NCBI RefSeq assembly: GCF_900172335.1
Contig: NZ_FWFX01000010.1
Coordinates: 91,861 to 155,860, forward strand
Length of the DNA: 64,000 bases
Origin: Roseovarius albus
GTDB lineage: Bacteria > Pseudomonadota > Alphaproteobacteria > Rhodobacterales > Rhodobacteraceae
Direction: 5' to 3'
Under the pieces are notes generated by a model that saw only the letters and a list, made by a program, of their open reading frames with translations, ran no database searches and had not been told where the DNA came from. Below are positions 9,257-17,749 of the stretch, piece by piece; the stretch's first letter is position 1; the number at the start of each line of letters is the position of its first letter. The translations under genes and the position numbers were made by a program.

Positions 9257-10321
9257 TTACATCTCCTGAGCGGAGCCGGTGGTGGCCTGTTTGGCATCAC
9301 CAATTTGGCAGTTGTTTTTGCGCCTTTGCGCAGAGGGGCGCAGTGTTGCGTCAGGGCCGTCATATCGTTTGCGACCAGCGCTGAGGCGAAGCAACCACTC
9401 CTTGATGATGCGTTTTTCGGGGAAGGAGTCGCGCCGCGGGTTGCTGAGCAGATAGTAGGCAGCTCCGGTCCGCATTGATGTATCACCCGTGGGTCGAACC
9501 AAGGCGCCACTGTCCAAGAGTGCATCAACCAGATGCGCCGATCCCAAGGCAACACCCAGTCCTTCGACGGCCGCTTGTACCGACAAGGGGCAGGTGTTGA
9601 CGATCATCACGTTATCCATGGGGAATGTCGGATGACCGGTGCTGCGAAGCCATGTGTCCCATGTCATTGAACCAGAACGCGGATTTTCGACATCAATCAG
9701 ATCCAGTTGCAGCAACGCTGCCGGGTCTGCGGCTTCGGGGTGGCACCGCAGATAATCAGGGCTGCACACCGGAAAGACTGTTTCTCCAAAAAGAAACTGC
9801 GCTTCATATCCGGGCCAGTGTCCGTCACCACGCGCGATAATCAGATCCATCGCCTCCGACATGCAGTCGGCGGTGTAATCAGAGGCGGTTACTGAGACAC
9901 GAATGCGCCCTATGGTGTTGTTGAATTTGCATAGCTGCGGCGTCAACCACAAGGACGCGACAGAGTTGGGTGCCGCCAGTGAGACAGGATTTGCCAAATA
10001 CTGAGTGGGCATGTCCCGGCTGACATCACGCAGTAGATCCAGAGATTGTTCTGCAGCAGCGAGCAAGACCGTGCCCTTTTGAGTGAGCGAGATTGAGCGT
10101 TGCCTACGGATAAACAGAGGCATGTCATAGTATTTTTCCAAATACCGAACTTTGCGACGAATTGTTGTCTCGGAAAGGTTCAGAGCCTCGCTGGCCTGCG
10201 CAAAGTCTTGCGTCTTTGCGGCGGCCTCAAATGCCAACAGATAATCCATCGCCGGTAAGGCTTTGGCGGGGTTCGCCGCCTCAATTGGCTTGCTGGATGT
10301 GACGGTAGTTTGCGATGCCAT
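9257..10321 (-). CDS. LysR-family transcriptional regulator
   Basis: 354 residues. The N-terminal winged helix-turn-helix lies at about 25-85 (LLAFEAAAKTQDFAQASEALNLSETTIRRKVRYLE), followed by a GcvA-like substrate-binding domain. It is longer than usual LysR proteins (about 300) because of a 20-residue N-terminal lead and a 40-residue polar C-terminal tail. The gene lies between tmm and tdm on the same strand, with three bases to the tdm start, so it is probably co-transcribed and autoregulated. The obvious inference is control of the TMA/TMAO genes by a methylated amine or a product; the ligand is unknown. Confidence 0.85.
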   Translation of the reverse strand: MASQTTVTSSKPIEAANPAKALPAMDYLLAFEAAAKTQDFAQASEALNLSETTIRRKVRYLEKYYDMPLFIRRQRSISLTQKGTVLLAAAEQSLDLLRDVSRDMPTQYLANPVSLAAPNSVASLWLTPQLCKFNNTIGRIRVSVTASDYTADCMSEAMDLIIARGDGHWPGYEAQFLFGETVFPVCSPDYLRCHPEAADPAALLQLDLIDVENPRSGSMTWDTWLRSTGHPTFPMDNVMIVNTCPLSVQAAVEGLGVALGSAHLVDALLDSGALVRPTGDTSMRTGAAYYLLSNPRRDSFPEKRIIKEWLLRLSAGRKRYDGPDATLRPSAQRRKNNCQIGDAKQATTGSAQEM

Positions 10322-10364
10322 GATTGAACACCTGAATGGGAAAGCCGTTTCGACGAGGTGGGGT

Positions 10365-10395
10365 GGGCAGCAGACGGAAGGGGTTTCTGCTGCCC
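10365..10395 (-). promoter_or_regulatory. 9-bp hairpin between tmm and the LysR gene
   Basis: GGGCAGCAG and CTGCTGCCC form a perfect 9-base-pair stem around a 13-base loop. No T-run follows on the minus strand, so it is not a standard terminator. It may stabilise the upstream tmm mRNA or act as a weak attenuator that makes tmm more abundant than the downstream genes. Confidence 0.45.
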
Positions 10396-10414
10396 TGCAC
10401 TGGCTTGTCAGTGC

Positions 10415-11764
10415 TTAATTTTGAAGGTAGGCGATCATGCTGTCGTCCAGTGCTTCTTTCCAAGGCGTATGGTGCACAGGGGCCATAGTGCCCGTGATGA
10501 CCGACTTGTAGCGGTTGTTGCGGAAGCCCATGATGTCTTCGGCCTTGTGCCTTTTCCATTCAAAGAAGGCTTCGCAGGCGCCATCGATATCAAAGCTTGG
10601 GTAATCCGTCTCGGACACCAGCTCTTTAACGTAATCTGCCTGATAGCGAATTGCGTATTTCACGTCGTCATCAGCTTCTTCGCGTGTTTCGCGTTCTTTT
10701 ACATCAGCGAGCATCTCGGTTTTTGAAACGTCTGAGATGTCGATCTTGCCCAGAATGGCATCGCGCACCCACCAGGCCTGCGCATCGAACATGTTGAAGG
10801 TGAACCACTGATCCTGCATTCCCAGATAGAACATCTTGGGGTTATGGACATAGACAACGCCCTTGTAGAGATCGGCCGAGGCCAGCCGGTTGGCCGTTTT
10901 CAGGCGCAGATCATCGGGCAGGAAGTTGAAGAAATGTTTGTAGCCGGTGCACAGGATGATCGCGTCGACGTCCTTGGTGGTGCCGTCCGAGAAGTGAATG
11001 GTGTTGCCACTGACCTTTTCCATCGCTGGCTTTTCTTCCCAGTTGTCAGGCCATTTGAAGCCCATGGGTGCCGTGCGATAGCAGCTCGTGACGGTTTTGG
11101 CGCCGTATTTCCAGCATTGCGATCCGATGTCCTCGGCCGAGTAGGACGAGCCAACAACCAGAATGTCCTTGCCTGCGAATTCGCGTGCGTCGCGGAAGTC
11201 ATGGGCATGTACAAGGCGGCCGTTGAAGGATTCGAAACCTTCGTAATAGGGCACATTCGGAGTTGAGAAGTGGCCCGATGCGCAGATCACGTGGTCGAAC
11301 TCTTCTGTCGATGTACTGTCGAGATTGTGATCATGCACGGTGATAGTGAACTTGCTGCTGTCTGTATCGTAGCTGACCCAGCGTACGGCGTGATTAAATC
11401 GGATCCAGTCTCGGACATTGGCCTTGAGCACGCGACCTTCGATATAGTCGAACAACACGGCACGTGGCGGATAAGAAGCGATTTGTTTGCCGAAATGTTC
11501 CTCGAACGAGTAGTCGGCGAACTCGAGGCCTTCTTTCGGGCCGTTGGACCACAGGTAGCGATACATCGAGCAGTGCACCGGTTCACCATTTTCATCTAGG
11601 CCAGTGCGCCATGTGTAATTCCATAGCCCACCCCAATTGTCTTGTTTCTCGTAACAGACGATTTCGGGGATCTCTTCGCCCTTCGCCGCAGCGGATTGGA
11701 AGGCACGCAGCTGTGCCAGGCCTGATGGTCCGGCTCCGATAATGGCGATACGCTTATTGGTCAT
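10415..11764 (-). CDS. tmm: trimethylamine monooxygenase
   Basis: 449 residues, the normal length for bacterial Tmm. Motifs in order: FAD-binding GAGPSG (10-15), the Tmm-typical [17 protein letters not shown] and [13 protein letters not shown], the flavin monooxygenase fingerprint [11 protein letters not shown], and NADPH-binding [10 protein letters not shown] late [11 protein letters not shown] is also characteristic. The enzyme oxidises trimethylamine to TMAO with NADPH and O2 in the cytoplasm; tdm downstream continues the pathway. A strong ribosome binding site (CGGAGAA) lies just before the ATG. The promoter must lie in the 174-base gap shared with the divergent gene at 11939. Confidence 0.92.
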   Translation of the reverse strand: MTNKRIAIIGAGPSGLAQLRAFQSAAAKGEEIPEIVCYEKQDNWGGLWNYTWRTGLDENGEPVHCSMYRYLWSNGPKEGLEFADYSFEEHFGKQIASYPPRAVLFDYIEGRVLKANVRDWIRFNHAVRWVSYDTDSSKFTITVHDHNLDSTSTEEFDHVICASGHFSTPNVPYYEGFESFNGRLVHAHDFRDAREFAGKDILVVGSSYSAEDIGSQCWKYGAKTVTSCYRTAPMGFKWPDNWEEKPAMEKVSGNTIHFSDGTTKDVDAIILCTGYKHFFNFLPDDLRLKTANRLASADLYKGVVYVHNPKMFYLGMQDQWFTFNMFDAQAWWVRDAILGKIDISDVSKTEMLADVKERETREEADDDVKYAIRYQADYVKELVSETDYPSFDIDGACEAFFEWKRHKAEDIMGFRNNRYKSVITGTMAPVHHTPWKEALDDSMIAYLQN

Positions 11765-11797
11765 CGTTTTCTCCGTGTTGGTTTTTATTGGTTCTAT

Positions 11798-11809
11798 TGG
11801 TTTAGACCA
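11798..11809. promoter_or_regulatory. possible operator TGGTTTAGACCA upstream of tmm
   Basis: A TGGT/ACCA inverted repeat with a 4-base spacer lies 34 bases upstream of the tmm start, in the divergent promoter region. TGGT-N-ACCA half-sites are common for FadR-type GntR regulators, one of which is encoded at 13243. Similar TTGG/CCAA palindromes occur upstream of the Amt-like gene. Binding is inferred only. Confidence 0.35.
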
Positions 11810-11938
11810 GTTGATGATATTTGGTACCTCAGAGTCAAGTTATTTTCTCAGCAGGAAAGATATTTCCGCAGCAGAAAAGCGATACAGGGTTGTCATCATT
11901 TGGTTTTGACTTGATTGGTTGGAGTGGTAGAAAGAGGC

Positions 11939-13228
11939 ATGCTCACGTCTAGCTTCGCCTACCGCATCGCCATGTCATCCCTACTTCCGAATGATCAGGT
12001 CGGGACGGATGAAGTCATAAAAATTGGGTTTCTAGCCCCTCTGTCGGGGGATGTGAGCTCTTGGGGATTGCCAGGTCTAAATGGTTGCCGGTTGTGGCAG
12101 GATTGGTTGAACCAGGCAGGTGGTTTGCTGATCGGAGCACGCCGGTATCCAGTTGAAATCGTTCCGTTTGACTGCGGGTATGATGCGGACCGGGCGATGG
12201 CGGGTGCGCGGCATTTGGTTCAGTCCGAAAACGTCAAGCTGTTGATGATGCTGGGCGGGGACACACTAACAAAAGCGCGCAGGTTTCTAACTGAAAACAA
12301 GGTGTTAACTTCGACCTTACTGCCCAGCGACCTGTCCCCGGACACGCGATACCTGATTTCCCCGTCCGAAGTTCATCCGCTTTATAACGTCACTGGCGTG
12401 GATTGGTTGGCGCGCAAACACAAGTCGGTGCGCCGCGTGGCTCTGTGCAGTCAGAAAGATGCGCTTGGTCTGCCATCCATCGCAACCTATCGTGCCGCGT
12501 TCGAGGCGGCGGGGATCGACGTGGTCAAGGACGTGCTTTACGATCCCGAAGAAACCGACGTCGCAGGCATTGTACAGCCGATGCTGGACGCGAAACCAGA
12601 TCTGGTGTGCTGGTGTACCAGTTACACACCAATGGTTAACGCAATGACCGAATATGCTCATGCGCAGGATTATGGCGGCAAAATCATGTCCTGTACGATG
12701 GATGACTATCGGCAACTTGTTGCGAGGACCTCGGTGGATTTCATGGAAGGAACCATTTTCCAATTCCCCGATTTCGATGACCCTAAGTTGGCCAAAAATG
12801 CGACATTTGTGAACAAACCAAGTTCTTTTTTCAAAGAATACAATGCCCGCTATCCCGGCACTTGGAGCGCAGTAAGCTGGGAATATGTTGCGATTTTAGA
12901 TATCTGGCATGCGGCTGTTGAAAAGGTGGCCTCGGTACATCCTGTTTCCGTTATGGCAACGATGAAGCAGATGGATCCGGTGACCCATGCTTTTGGCCCG
13001 GCACGTTGGTGGGGTGAAAGTGTGTTTGGCATTGATAATGCGCTGATCGGGGATTGGCCGGTGGTCACGATCAAGTCCGGCAAAGCGCGCATTGCAGAGT
13101 TTGTGTCCATTTCGGATTGGTTGGACAACCATGAAAAACTGTTCCGCCACCACATGAAGCAGATGGGGCAACTTTGGCAACAGCGCATTGAAAACCCTGA
13201 ACAAATCGCCAGTGCCGTGTTTGGCTAA
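11939..13228 (+). CDS. periplasmic-binding-fold protein without signal peptide (AmiC/UrtA-like)
   Basis: 429 residues from the ATG at 11939; a TTG at 11915 is possible, and the start is uncertain because the AGAGG upstream is only one base away. The body matches type I periplasmic-binding folds used for amides, urea and branched amino acids (IKIGFLAPLSGDVSSWG, then GCRLWQDWLNQAGG, MMLGGDTLTKAR). No hydrophobic signal sequence is visible in either start. The protein is therefore probably cytosolic and, like AmiC of the amidase system, could sense a ligand instead of feeding an ABC transporter; no permease genes are nearby. It is divergent from tmm and convergent with a GntR gene, which suggests a role in sensing methylated amines or amides. 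The function is inference. Confidence 0.6.
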   Translation: MLTSSFAYRIAMSSLLPNDQVGTDEVIKIGFLAPLSGDVSSWGLPGLNGCRLWQDWLNQAGGLLIGARRYPVEIVPFDCGYDADRAMAGARHLVQSENVKLLMMLGGDTLTKARRFLTENKVLTSTLLPSDLSPDTRYLISPSEVHPLYNVTGVDWLARKHKSVRRVALCSQKDALGLPSIATYRAAFEAAGIDVVKDVLYDPEETDVAGIVQPMLDAKPDLVCWCTSYTPMVNAMTEYAHAQDYGGKIMSCTMDDYRQLVARTSVDFMEGTIFQFPDFDDPKLAKNATFVNKPSSFFKEYNARYPGTWSAVSWEYVAILDIWHAAVEKVASVHPVSVMATMKQMDPVTHAFGPARWWGESVFGIDNALIGDWPVVTIKSGKARIAEFVSISDWLDNHEKLFRHHMKQMGQLWQQRIENPEQIASAVFG

Positions 13229-13242
13229 CGCGGGGTGCGTTC

Positions 13243-13962
13243 TTAGCTTTCATGCATGAAAAGCTTTTGTTCTTCGACAAGATGTAGCTTGGTAATCTCA
13301 ACCGCGGCCTCGAGATCACGCGTGGCAATCGCATTGAACAACGAATTGAATCGCGTCTGAAAATCCTGAATGCGATCTGGCGTCAGGTGTTTGCGCATCA
13401 ATGCTGCTCGGAAGCTCTGCCGACAGACCTCGATCATCATCTCATAACAGGATTCCAAAAGCGGATTTCGCGTGGCCTGCGCAATCTGCCGATAGAATTC
13501 TTCTTCAAGCCGGATGAACTCATTCAGATCCGTGCGAACGGCTTCGATCTGGGCGATGGTTTGTGACAGCCGTTCCAGCTGCTTTGGAGTCATATTCATC
13601 ACCGCCAGCCGGGTCATTTCCGGCTCGATGATGGACCGCACGATCAAGTGGTCCAGTGGACTGGACCGCTCTCCGACTGATCCGGGAATCGGGGCTTCGA
13701 CCTGCTCGGTTTGGAAGATCACAAAACTGCCGCTGCCCTGACGGCGGCGGATCATCTTGCGCATTTCCAGAACATCCAACGCCTCGCGCACCGTGTTGCG
13801 TGAAACGCCAAGCTCAGCGGCAAGGGCCCGTTCACTGGGCAATCTTGAATCTGTAGGGTATTCGCCTGACTGTATGCGGGCGAACAGCGTGCCCATTACG
13901 ATACGAACGGTTTCGCCGATTGCCGATGCTTCGGGCAAATCCGCATTTATTGTCTGGCTCAT
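13243..13962 (-). CDS. GntR-family regulator, FadR/VanR (FCD) type
   Basis: 239 residues. The N-terminal winged helix-turn-helix (about 30-95) contains SRLPSERALAAELGVSRNTVREALDVLE and RRQGSGSFV. The C-terminal FCD ligand domain (about 110-230) is all-helical with the expected metal/ligand residues (IEPEMTRLA, EEEFYRQIA, FNSLFNAIATRD). A GGAG site precedes the ATG. It is probably a repressor of the neighbouring methylated-amine genes that is released by a small carboxylate or amine; the TTGG..CCAA palindromes upstream of tmm and the Amt-like gene are candidate targets. Confidence 0.82.
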   Translation of the reverse strand: MSQTINADLPEASAIGETVRIVMGTLFARIQSGEYPTDSRLPSERALAAELGVSRNTVREALDVLEMRKMIRRRQGSGSFVIFQTEQVEAPIPGSVGERSSPLDHLIVRSIIEPEMTRLAVMNMTPKQLERLSQTIAQIEAVRTDLNEFIRLEEEFYRQIAQATRNPLLESCYEMMIEVCRQSFRAALMRKHLTPDRIQDFQTRFNSLFNAIATRDLEAAVEITKLHLVEEQKLFMHES

Positions 13963-14040
13963 TCAGTGCTCCGCCGCCCTTTGGCGTCTCTTTGGACTCC
14001 ACCTTAGAACACGCAGTGTCCGAAGTTCAAGCAACCCATC

Positions 14041-14072
14041 AAAAAGGCCCCGCCAAGATATGGTCGGGGCCT
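14041..14072 (-). terminator. rho-independent terminator of the Amt-like gene
   Basis: A GC-rich stem (GGCCCCG paired with CGGGGCC, plus an imperfect CC/GG base) is followed on the minus strand by TTTTT. It begins 28 bases after the stop codon at 14100. Transcription is expected to stop before the GntR gene, so the two are probably separate units. Confidence 0.75.
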
Positions 14073-14099
14073 TTGACTTCGTTCAGGTCATACGCGTGA

Positions 14100-15464
14100 T
14101 CAGGCGCTGTCGGCGTGAGTGACCACATCGGGTTGCAGATCCCAGAACTTCTGGTCGAGCCCATCAATCTGATCGTCTTCATCGATCCGCAGGCCAACCG
14201 TTCTTTCCAGAATGAAGGACAAGATCATGGCAGTGACAATGCCGGTGCCGATGCAAGTGGCAACACCAGCAACCTGCATGATGAGTGAGATTTCACCGTG
14301 CTGGAAGGCATAGGCGCCTTCTTCAACACCGAAGTAGCCACCACGTGGTGTGCCTGCCTTGAAGATGCCCAGGACCAGCATGCCAAAGGTGCCGCAACCC
14401 AAGAACAGTGGGAACAGCTTGTGCTCATCCACGCCGCGTTTGAGCGTGAATTCATACACGATATAGGCCACGAAGGGTGCCGCGAGCCCGACAACGAAGG
14501 CTTGCCATGGCAGGTAGACGTCAAAGCCAGAAGCCCCTGCAACATACCCCGCTAGCGGGCCAAGCAGTGTGTAGGCATAATTGCCTGATTTATAGGCGAT
14601 AATCAGACCAGTGATCGCACCACCAGCCCAGACCAAAGCGTAGTTGTTGATGGATACACCAACGCTTGTATCGGCCATCGTGACGCTGACGGCCAGCGCT
14701 TCTGGATCAAAGAAGAAGAGGCAAGACAGGATCACCATCGGCAGGCCGGCGAAGATCAAAAGCAACCCTGGGGCGCACAGGCCGATGCTGGGTGCAAGAT
14801 AAGCGGACACGCGTGGATGAGGCTCCATCATACCGGGGCGTGCGCCGAGTTTTGGTGTGAAGACCAAGGCCATACCGGCGGGGAAGAGGTACACAAAACC
14901 TACGCCGAAAAAGTCGTGGAACCCGGCGTTGGTCAAAGGACCCACAGAGCCCCATGTTGCGTAGCTAAGTGCAGAAGATACAATGGCGGCCACAATGCAA
15001 GTGATGAAATAGGCTGAGGCTTTCATTCTCTCAGAGACCGAGAAATGCAGCAGGATATTGATAATCCCGGCGAAGGTGGCCAGGAAGAAGATGAAGATCT
15101 GGAATGTGTTCAAACCGGGAAAGGTCCCAGGATCAGTATGATGCGCTAAGGCGTTTGTCATGTTGCCACCGATCCACCAATCCTTGATGGAATCCATCAT
15201 GGTCGCCCCTTCCATGATGTAATATTGTCCCGCCCAAAGACCAAAACCCACGACGTAGTAAGTGGCAAAACCAAGGAAAAACCCCAGCGTCTTTTCGATG
15301 GTTGAATTGAACAGGTTCTTGCGCCGGGCGGTTCCGGCATCGATCAGCAAGAGGCCGACCACAACCAGTATCGCCCCGACCGTTCCTGAGGCATATAGAA
15401 TGTTTTGGACTAGCGAATTTAGTGTGACTTGTCCTGCGTGTATCGCGCTCACGTCGAGAGTCAT
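14100..15464 (-). CDS. Amt/ammonium-transporter-family membrane protein lacking the twin histidines
   Basis: 454 residues with about 11 hydrophobic segments and an Amt-type C-terminal tail (ERTVGLRIDEDDQIDGLD, compare GLRVSEEEEIEGLD in AmtB). Asp184 sits in a DFFG motif that matches AmtB DFAGG. Counting from it, the first pore histidine (AmtB His168) is Tyr192 here. At the second (His318) the simplest alignments give Phe351 or Phe354; His348 is close but out of register. These histidines are central to ammonium conduction, so the substrate or mechanism may differ. Given tmm and tdm nearby, a methylated amine is a reasonable guess. The ATG has GGGAA upstream and the gene ends in a good terminator. 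Confidence 0.7.
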   Translation of the reverse strand: MTLDVSAIHAGQVTLNSLVQNILYASGTVGAILVVVGLLLIDAGTARRKNLFNSTIEKTLGFFLGFATYYVVGFGLWAGQYYIMEGATMMDSIKDWWIGGNMTNALAHHTDPGTFPGLNTFQIFIFFLATFAGIINILLHFSVSERMKASAYFITCIVAAIVSSALSYATWGSVGPLTNAGFHDFFGVGFVYLFPAGMALVFTPKLGARPGMMEPHPRVSAYLAPSIGLCAPGLLLIFAGLPMVILSCLFFFDPEALAVSVTMADTSVGVSINNYALVWAGGAITGLIIAYKSGNYAYTLLGPLAGYVAGASGFDVYLPWQAFVVGLAAPFVAYIVYEFTLKRGVDEHKLFPLFLGCGTFGMLVLGIFKAGTPRGGYFGVEEGAYAFQHGEISLIMQVAGVATCIGTGIVTAMILSFILERTVGLRIDEDDQIDGLDQKFWDLQPDVVTHADSA

Positions 15465-15610
15465 CGTTGTTTCCCTTTTGGTTTCAATATTTCCATCGCT
15501 CTAGCGGCGATCATTTTCAGCGAAATTGGCGGCACTCTTGGCACAACCAATATCCAGCACTTGACACCAATTAAGACCAAAAATTGAGCCAACTGCGCAT
15601 TCTCTGATCA

Positions 15611-15629
15611 TGGACCAATATTGGACCAA
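15611..15629. promoter_or_regulatory. two tandem TGGACCAA elements
   Basis: TGGACCAA and TTGGACCAA repeat with an 11-base period, close to one helical turn, about 150 bases upstream of the Amt-like start. Each is nearly palindromic (TTGG/CCAA). Another degenerate copy, TTGGTCTTAATTGG on the minus strand, lies near 15570-15583. They look like operator sites for a dimeric regulator such as the nearby GntR protein. Confidence 0.4.
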
Positions 15630-15752
15630 ATCAATCATTTTTTTAATTTACAGGAATATTTGTTTAATTACAGTACGATATAGGGAGAAAATCATAACAT
15701 GCGATGATGCGAACTAAACCAATTTCGACCTAATACTCCAGGTATTCAAGTC

Positions 15753-15766
15753 ATTGGTTAACCAAT
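15753..15766. promoter_or_regulatory. perfect 14-bp palindrome ATTGGTTAACCAAT
   Basis: A perfect inverted repeat in the long intergenic gap, about 290 bases upstream of the Amt-like gene and beyond the 3' end of the GMC gene. The half-site TTGGT/ACCAA resembles the other candidate operators in this module. Confidence 0.45.
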
Positions 15767-16051
15767 TTGAGATTCGCTGACGGCTCAATCAACGTGAAAC
15801 ATTCTATTATATAGATCATGTTCAGCTCGTTTACCGGCGAAGCCGCAAACGCCCAGAAGAGCAGAATTGCGCAGGCTTAGAGAAAAGTGCAACGCGCATT
15901 TTGGCTTATATTAGGACAGAGTATTGCGGTTTCAGACCAGCCTCACTCAGACCGTCCTCACGATGATAGGTGTGTTTATGCCTCCAAACACGATATCTTA
16001 TCGAGTACTATTTTGAGTTTCGAAAACAATCCAAAGCTGCAACGAATAGTG

Positions 16052-17641
16052 TTACTTGAGTACGAGATCAGACGCCTTTTCACCAATCATGATCGCGGGG
16101 GCGTTGGTATTGCCCGAGACGATTTCTGGCATGATGGAACAATCGGCGACGCGCAGGCCCTTGATGCCATGGACCTTGAGGTGGTGATCGACGACCGCAT
16201 CTGCGCCAGAACCCATTTTGCACGTGCCGGTGGGGTGATAGATTGAGGCGGTGTTGCTGCGGGCCCAGTCCAGCGTAGCCTCATAATCCTCGATGTCGAG
16301 ATTGGCATTGGGGCGGAACTCTTCCGAAATTTTTGAGCTGATCGGCGCATGGCGGGCGATACGGCGGGCGATGTTGATGCCTTCGACAATGGTGCGGCAG
16401 TCAGTTTCGGTTGAAAGATATTTCGGGATGATCTTGGGATAGACCTTGGGATCAGCCGATGTCAGGCGAATTTCGCCACGCGATTCTGGGCGAAGCTGGC
16501 AGACTGACATGGTGAAAGCCGAAAACTTGTCCGCGCCCTTGCCTGGGTTTTCGGCAGAGAGGGGCTGAACGTGGAACTGAATGTCAGGTGTTTCCAGTTC
16601 ATCACGGGTTTTCATGAATCCCGTGGCGAGGCTGGCGGCCATGGTCATTGGGCCAGCGCGGAACATGAGGTATTTAAGTCCGATTTTGGCTTGACCAAAC
16701 AGCGATGACACCTCGTCATTCAGGGTCGGTTCATTGCACTTGTAAACCAACCGCGCCTGCAGGTGATCTTGCAGGTTTTTCCCAACTCCGGGCAGGTCGG
16801 CAATAATATCAATGCCGTGTTCATTGAGTTGTGCCGCCTCACCTATGCCAGACAACATCAGGATCTGTGGCGAGTTGATCGCGCCTGCGGATAGGATCAC
16901 CTCGCGATTGGCTTTGATGGTTTGCAAGGTCCCGCTGCGATCTTTGAACGTCACACCGGTTGCACACTTATCTTCGATGTCGATGCGTTGCACATGCGCA
17001 TTTGTAATGATTTGCAGGTTTTCGCGGCTTTTGGCAGGATTGAGGAAGGCCACCGCCGAAGAACACCTGCGCCCATTACGAGACGTAAGCTGGAAGAAGC
17101 CAACCCCTTCTTGATCTGCTCCGTTGTAATCAGGGTTAAATTTATACCCCGCCGCCTGTGCCGCGGCGACCCATGCATCGGTGATCGGGCGCTGTATGCG
17201 CATGTTAGAGACTGAAAGCCCGCCCTGATCGCCGTGATATTCATCTGCGCCACGTTCATTTTTCTCAGATCTTTTGAACAGGGGCAGAACGTCATCCCAA
17301 GCCCAGCCTTCGTTGCCCATCTGGCGCCAGCGATCGTAGTCCTGCGGCTGTCCCCGCACATAAAGAAGCCCATTCAGAGAGGACGAGCCCCCCAGCACCT
17401 TGCCCCGCGGCCACTCAATAGAGCGGCCATTCAAACCCGGATCAGGTTCGGTCTCGTAGCACCAGTCGACCGTGGGGTTATGGATGGTTTTGAAATAGCC
17501 AACAGGGATGTGAATCCACGGGTTGGTATCCTTGCCGCCTGCCTCAAGCAGGACCACGCGATTGTTCGGATTTTTGCTCAAGCGGTTAGCTAGAACGCAT
17601 CCGGCTGACCCCGCCCCTATGATGATGAAATCGGCTTCCAT
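16052..17641 (-). CDS. GMC-family oxidoreductase (choline dehydrogenase-like)
   Basis: 529 residues from the ATG at 17641, preceded by AAAGGA. The frame is open 32 residues further but those lack family similarity. FAD-binding FIIIGAGSAGCVLANRLS at the start, the GMC signatures GRSIEWPRGKVLGGSSSLNGLLYVRG and GAINSPQILMLSGIG, and a C-terminal YHPTGTCKMG with the catalytic histidine are all present. It oxidises an alcohol with FAD, passing electrons to O2 or the respiratory chain. Choline is only one possibility; the divergent TRAP transporter suggests that its imported substrate, or a derivative, is what this enzyme oxidises. Confidence 0.85.
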   Translation of the reverse strand: MEADFIIIGAGSAGCVLANRLSKNPNNRVVLLEAGGKDTNPWIHIPVGYFKTIHNPTVDWCYETEPDPGLNGRSIEWPRGKVLGGSSSLNGLLYVRGQPQDYDRWRQMGNEGWAWDDVLPLFKRSEKNERGADEYHGDQGGLSVSNMRIQRPITDAWVAAAQAAGYKFNPDYNGADQEGVGFFQLTSRNGRRCSSAVAFLNPAKSRENLQIITNAHVQRIDIEDKCATGVTFKDRSGTLQTIKANREVILSAGAINSPQILMLSGIGEAAQLNEHGIDIIADLPGVGKNLQDHLQARLVYKCNEPTLNDEVSSLFGQAKIGLKYLMFRAGPMTMAASLATGFMKTRDELETPDIQFHVQPLSAENPGKGADKFSAFTMSVCQLRPESRGEIRLTSADPKVYPKIIPKYLSTETDCRTIVEGINIARRIARHAPISSKISEEFRPNANLDIEDYEATLDWARSNTASIYHPTGTCKMGSGADAVVDHHLKVHGIKGLRVADCSIMPEIVSGNTNAPAIMIGEKASDLVLK

Positions 17642-17749
17642 GTGGCTGTCCTTTGGGCTGTTGGAAAAAAAACCTATGCAAATTGTCGATACTAGTCTAG
17701 TCTTTTTTGAAACCAAACGTCTCAATAATTGTTCCAATGGGAGGAAACC

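Larger units (their letters stand above)
15465..16051. other. 587-bp intergenic region upstream of the Amt-like gene
   Basis: No supported coding sequence. The half next to the Amt-like gene is AT-rich and contains the TTGG/CCAA elements listed separately, so it is probably an extended promoter region. The rest, up to the GMC stop codon, shows nothing recognisable. Confidence 0.6.
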
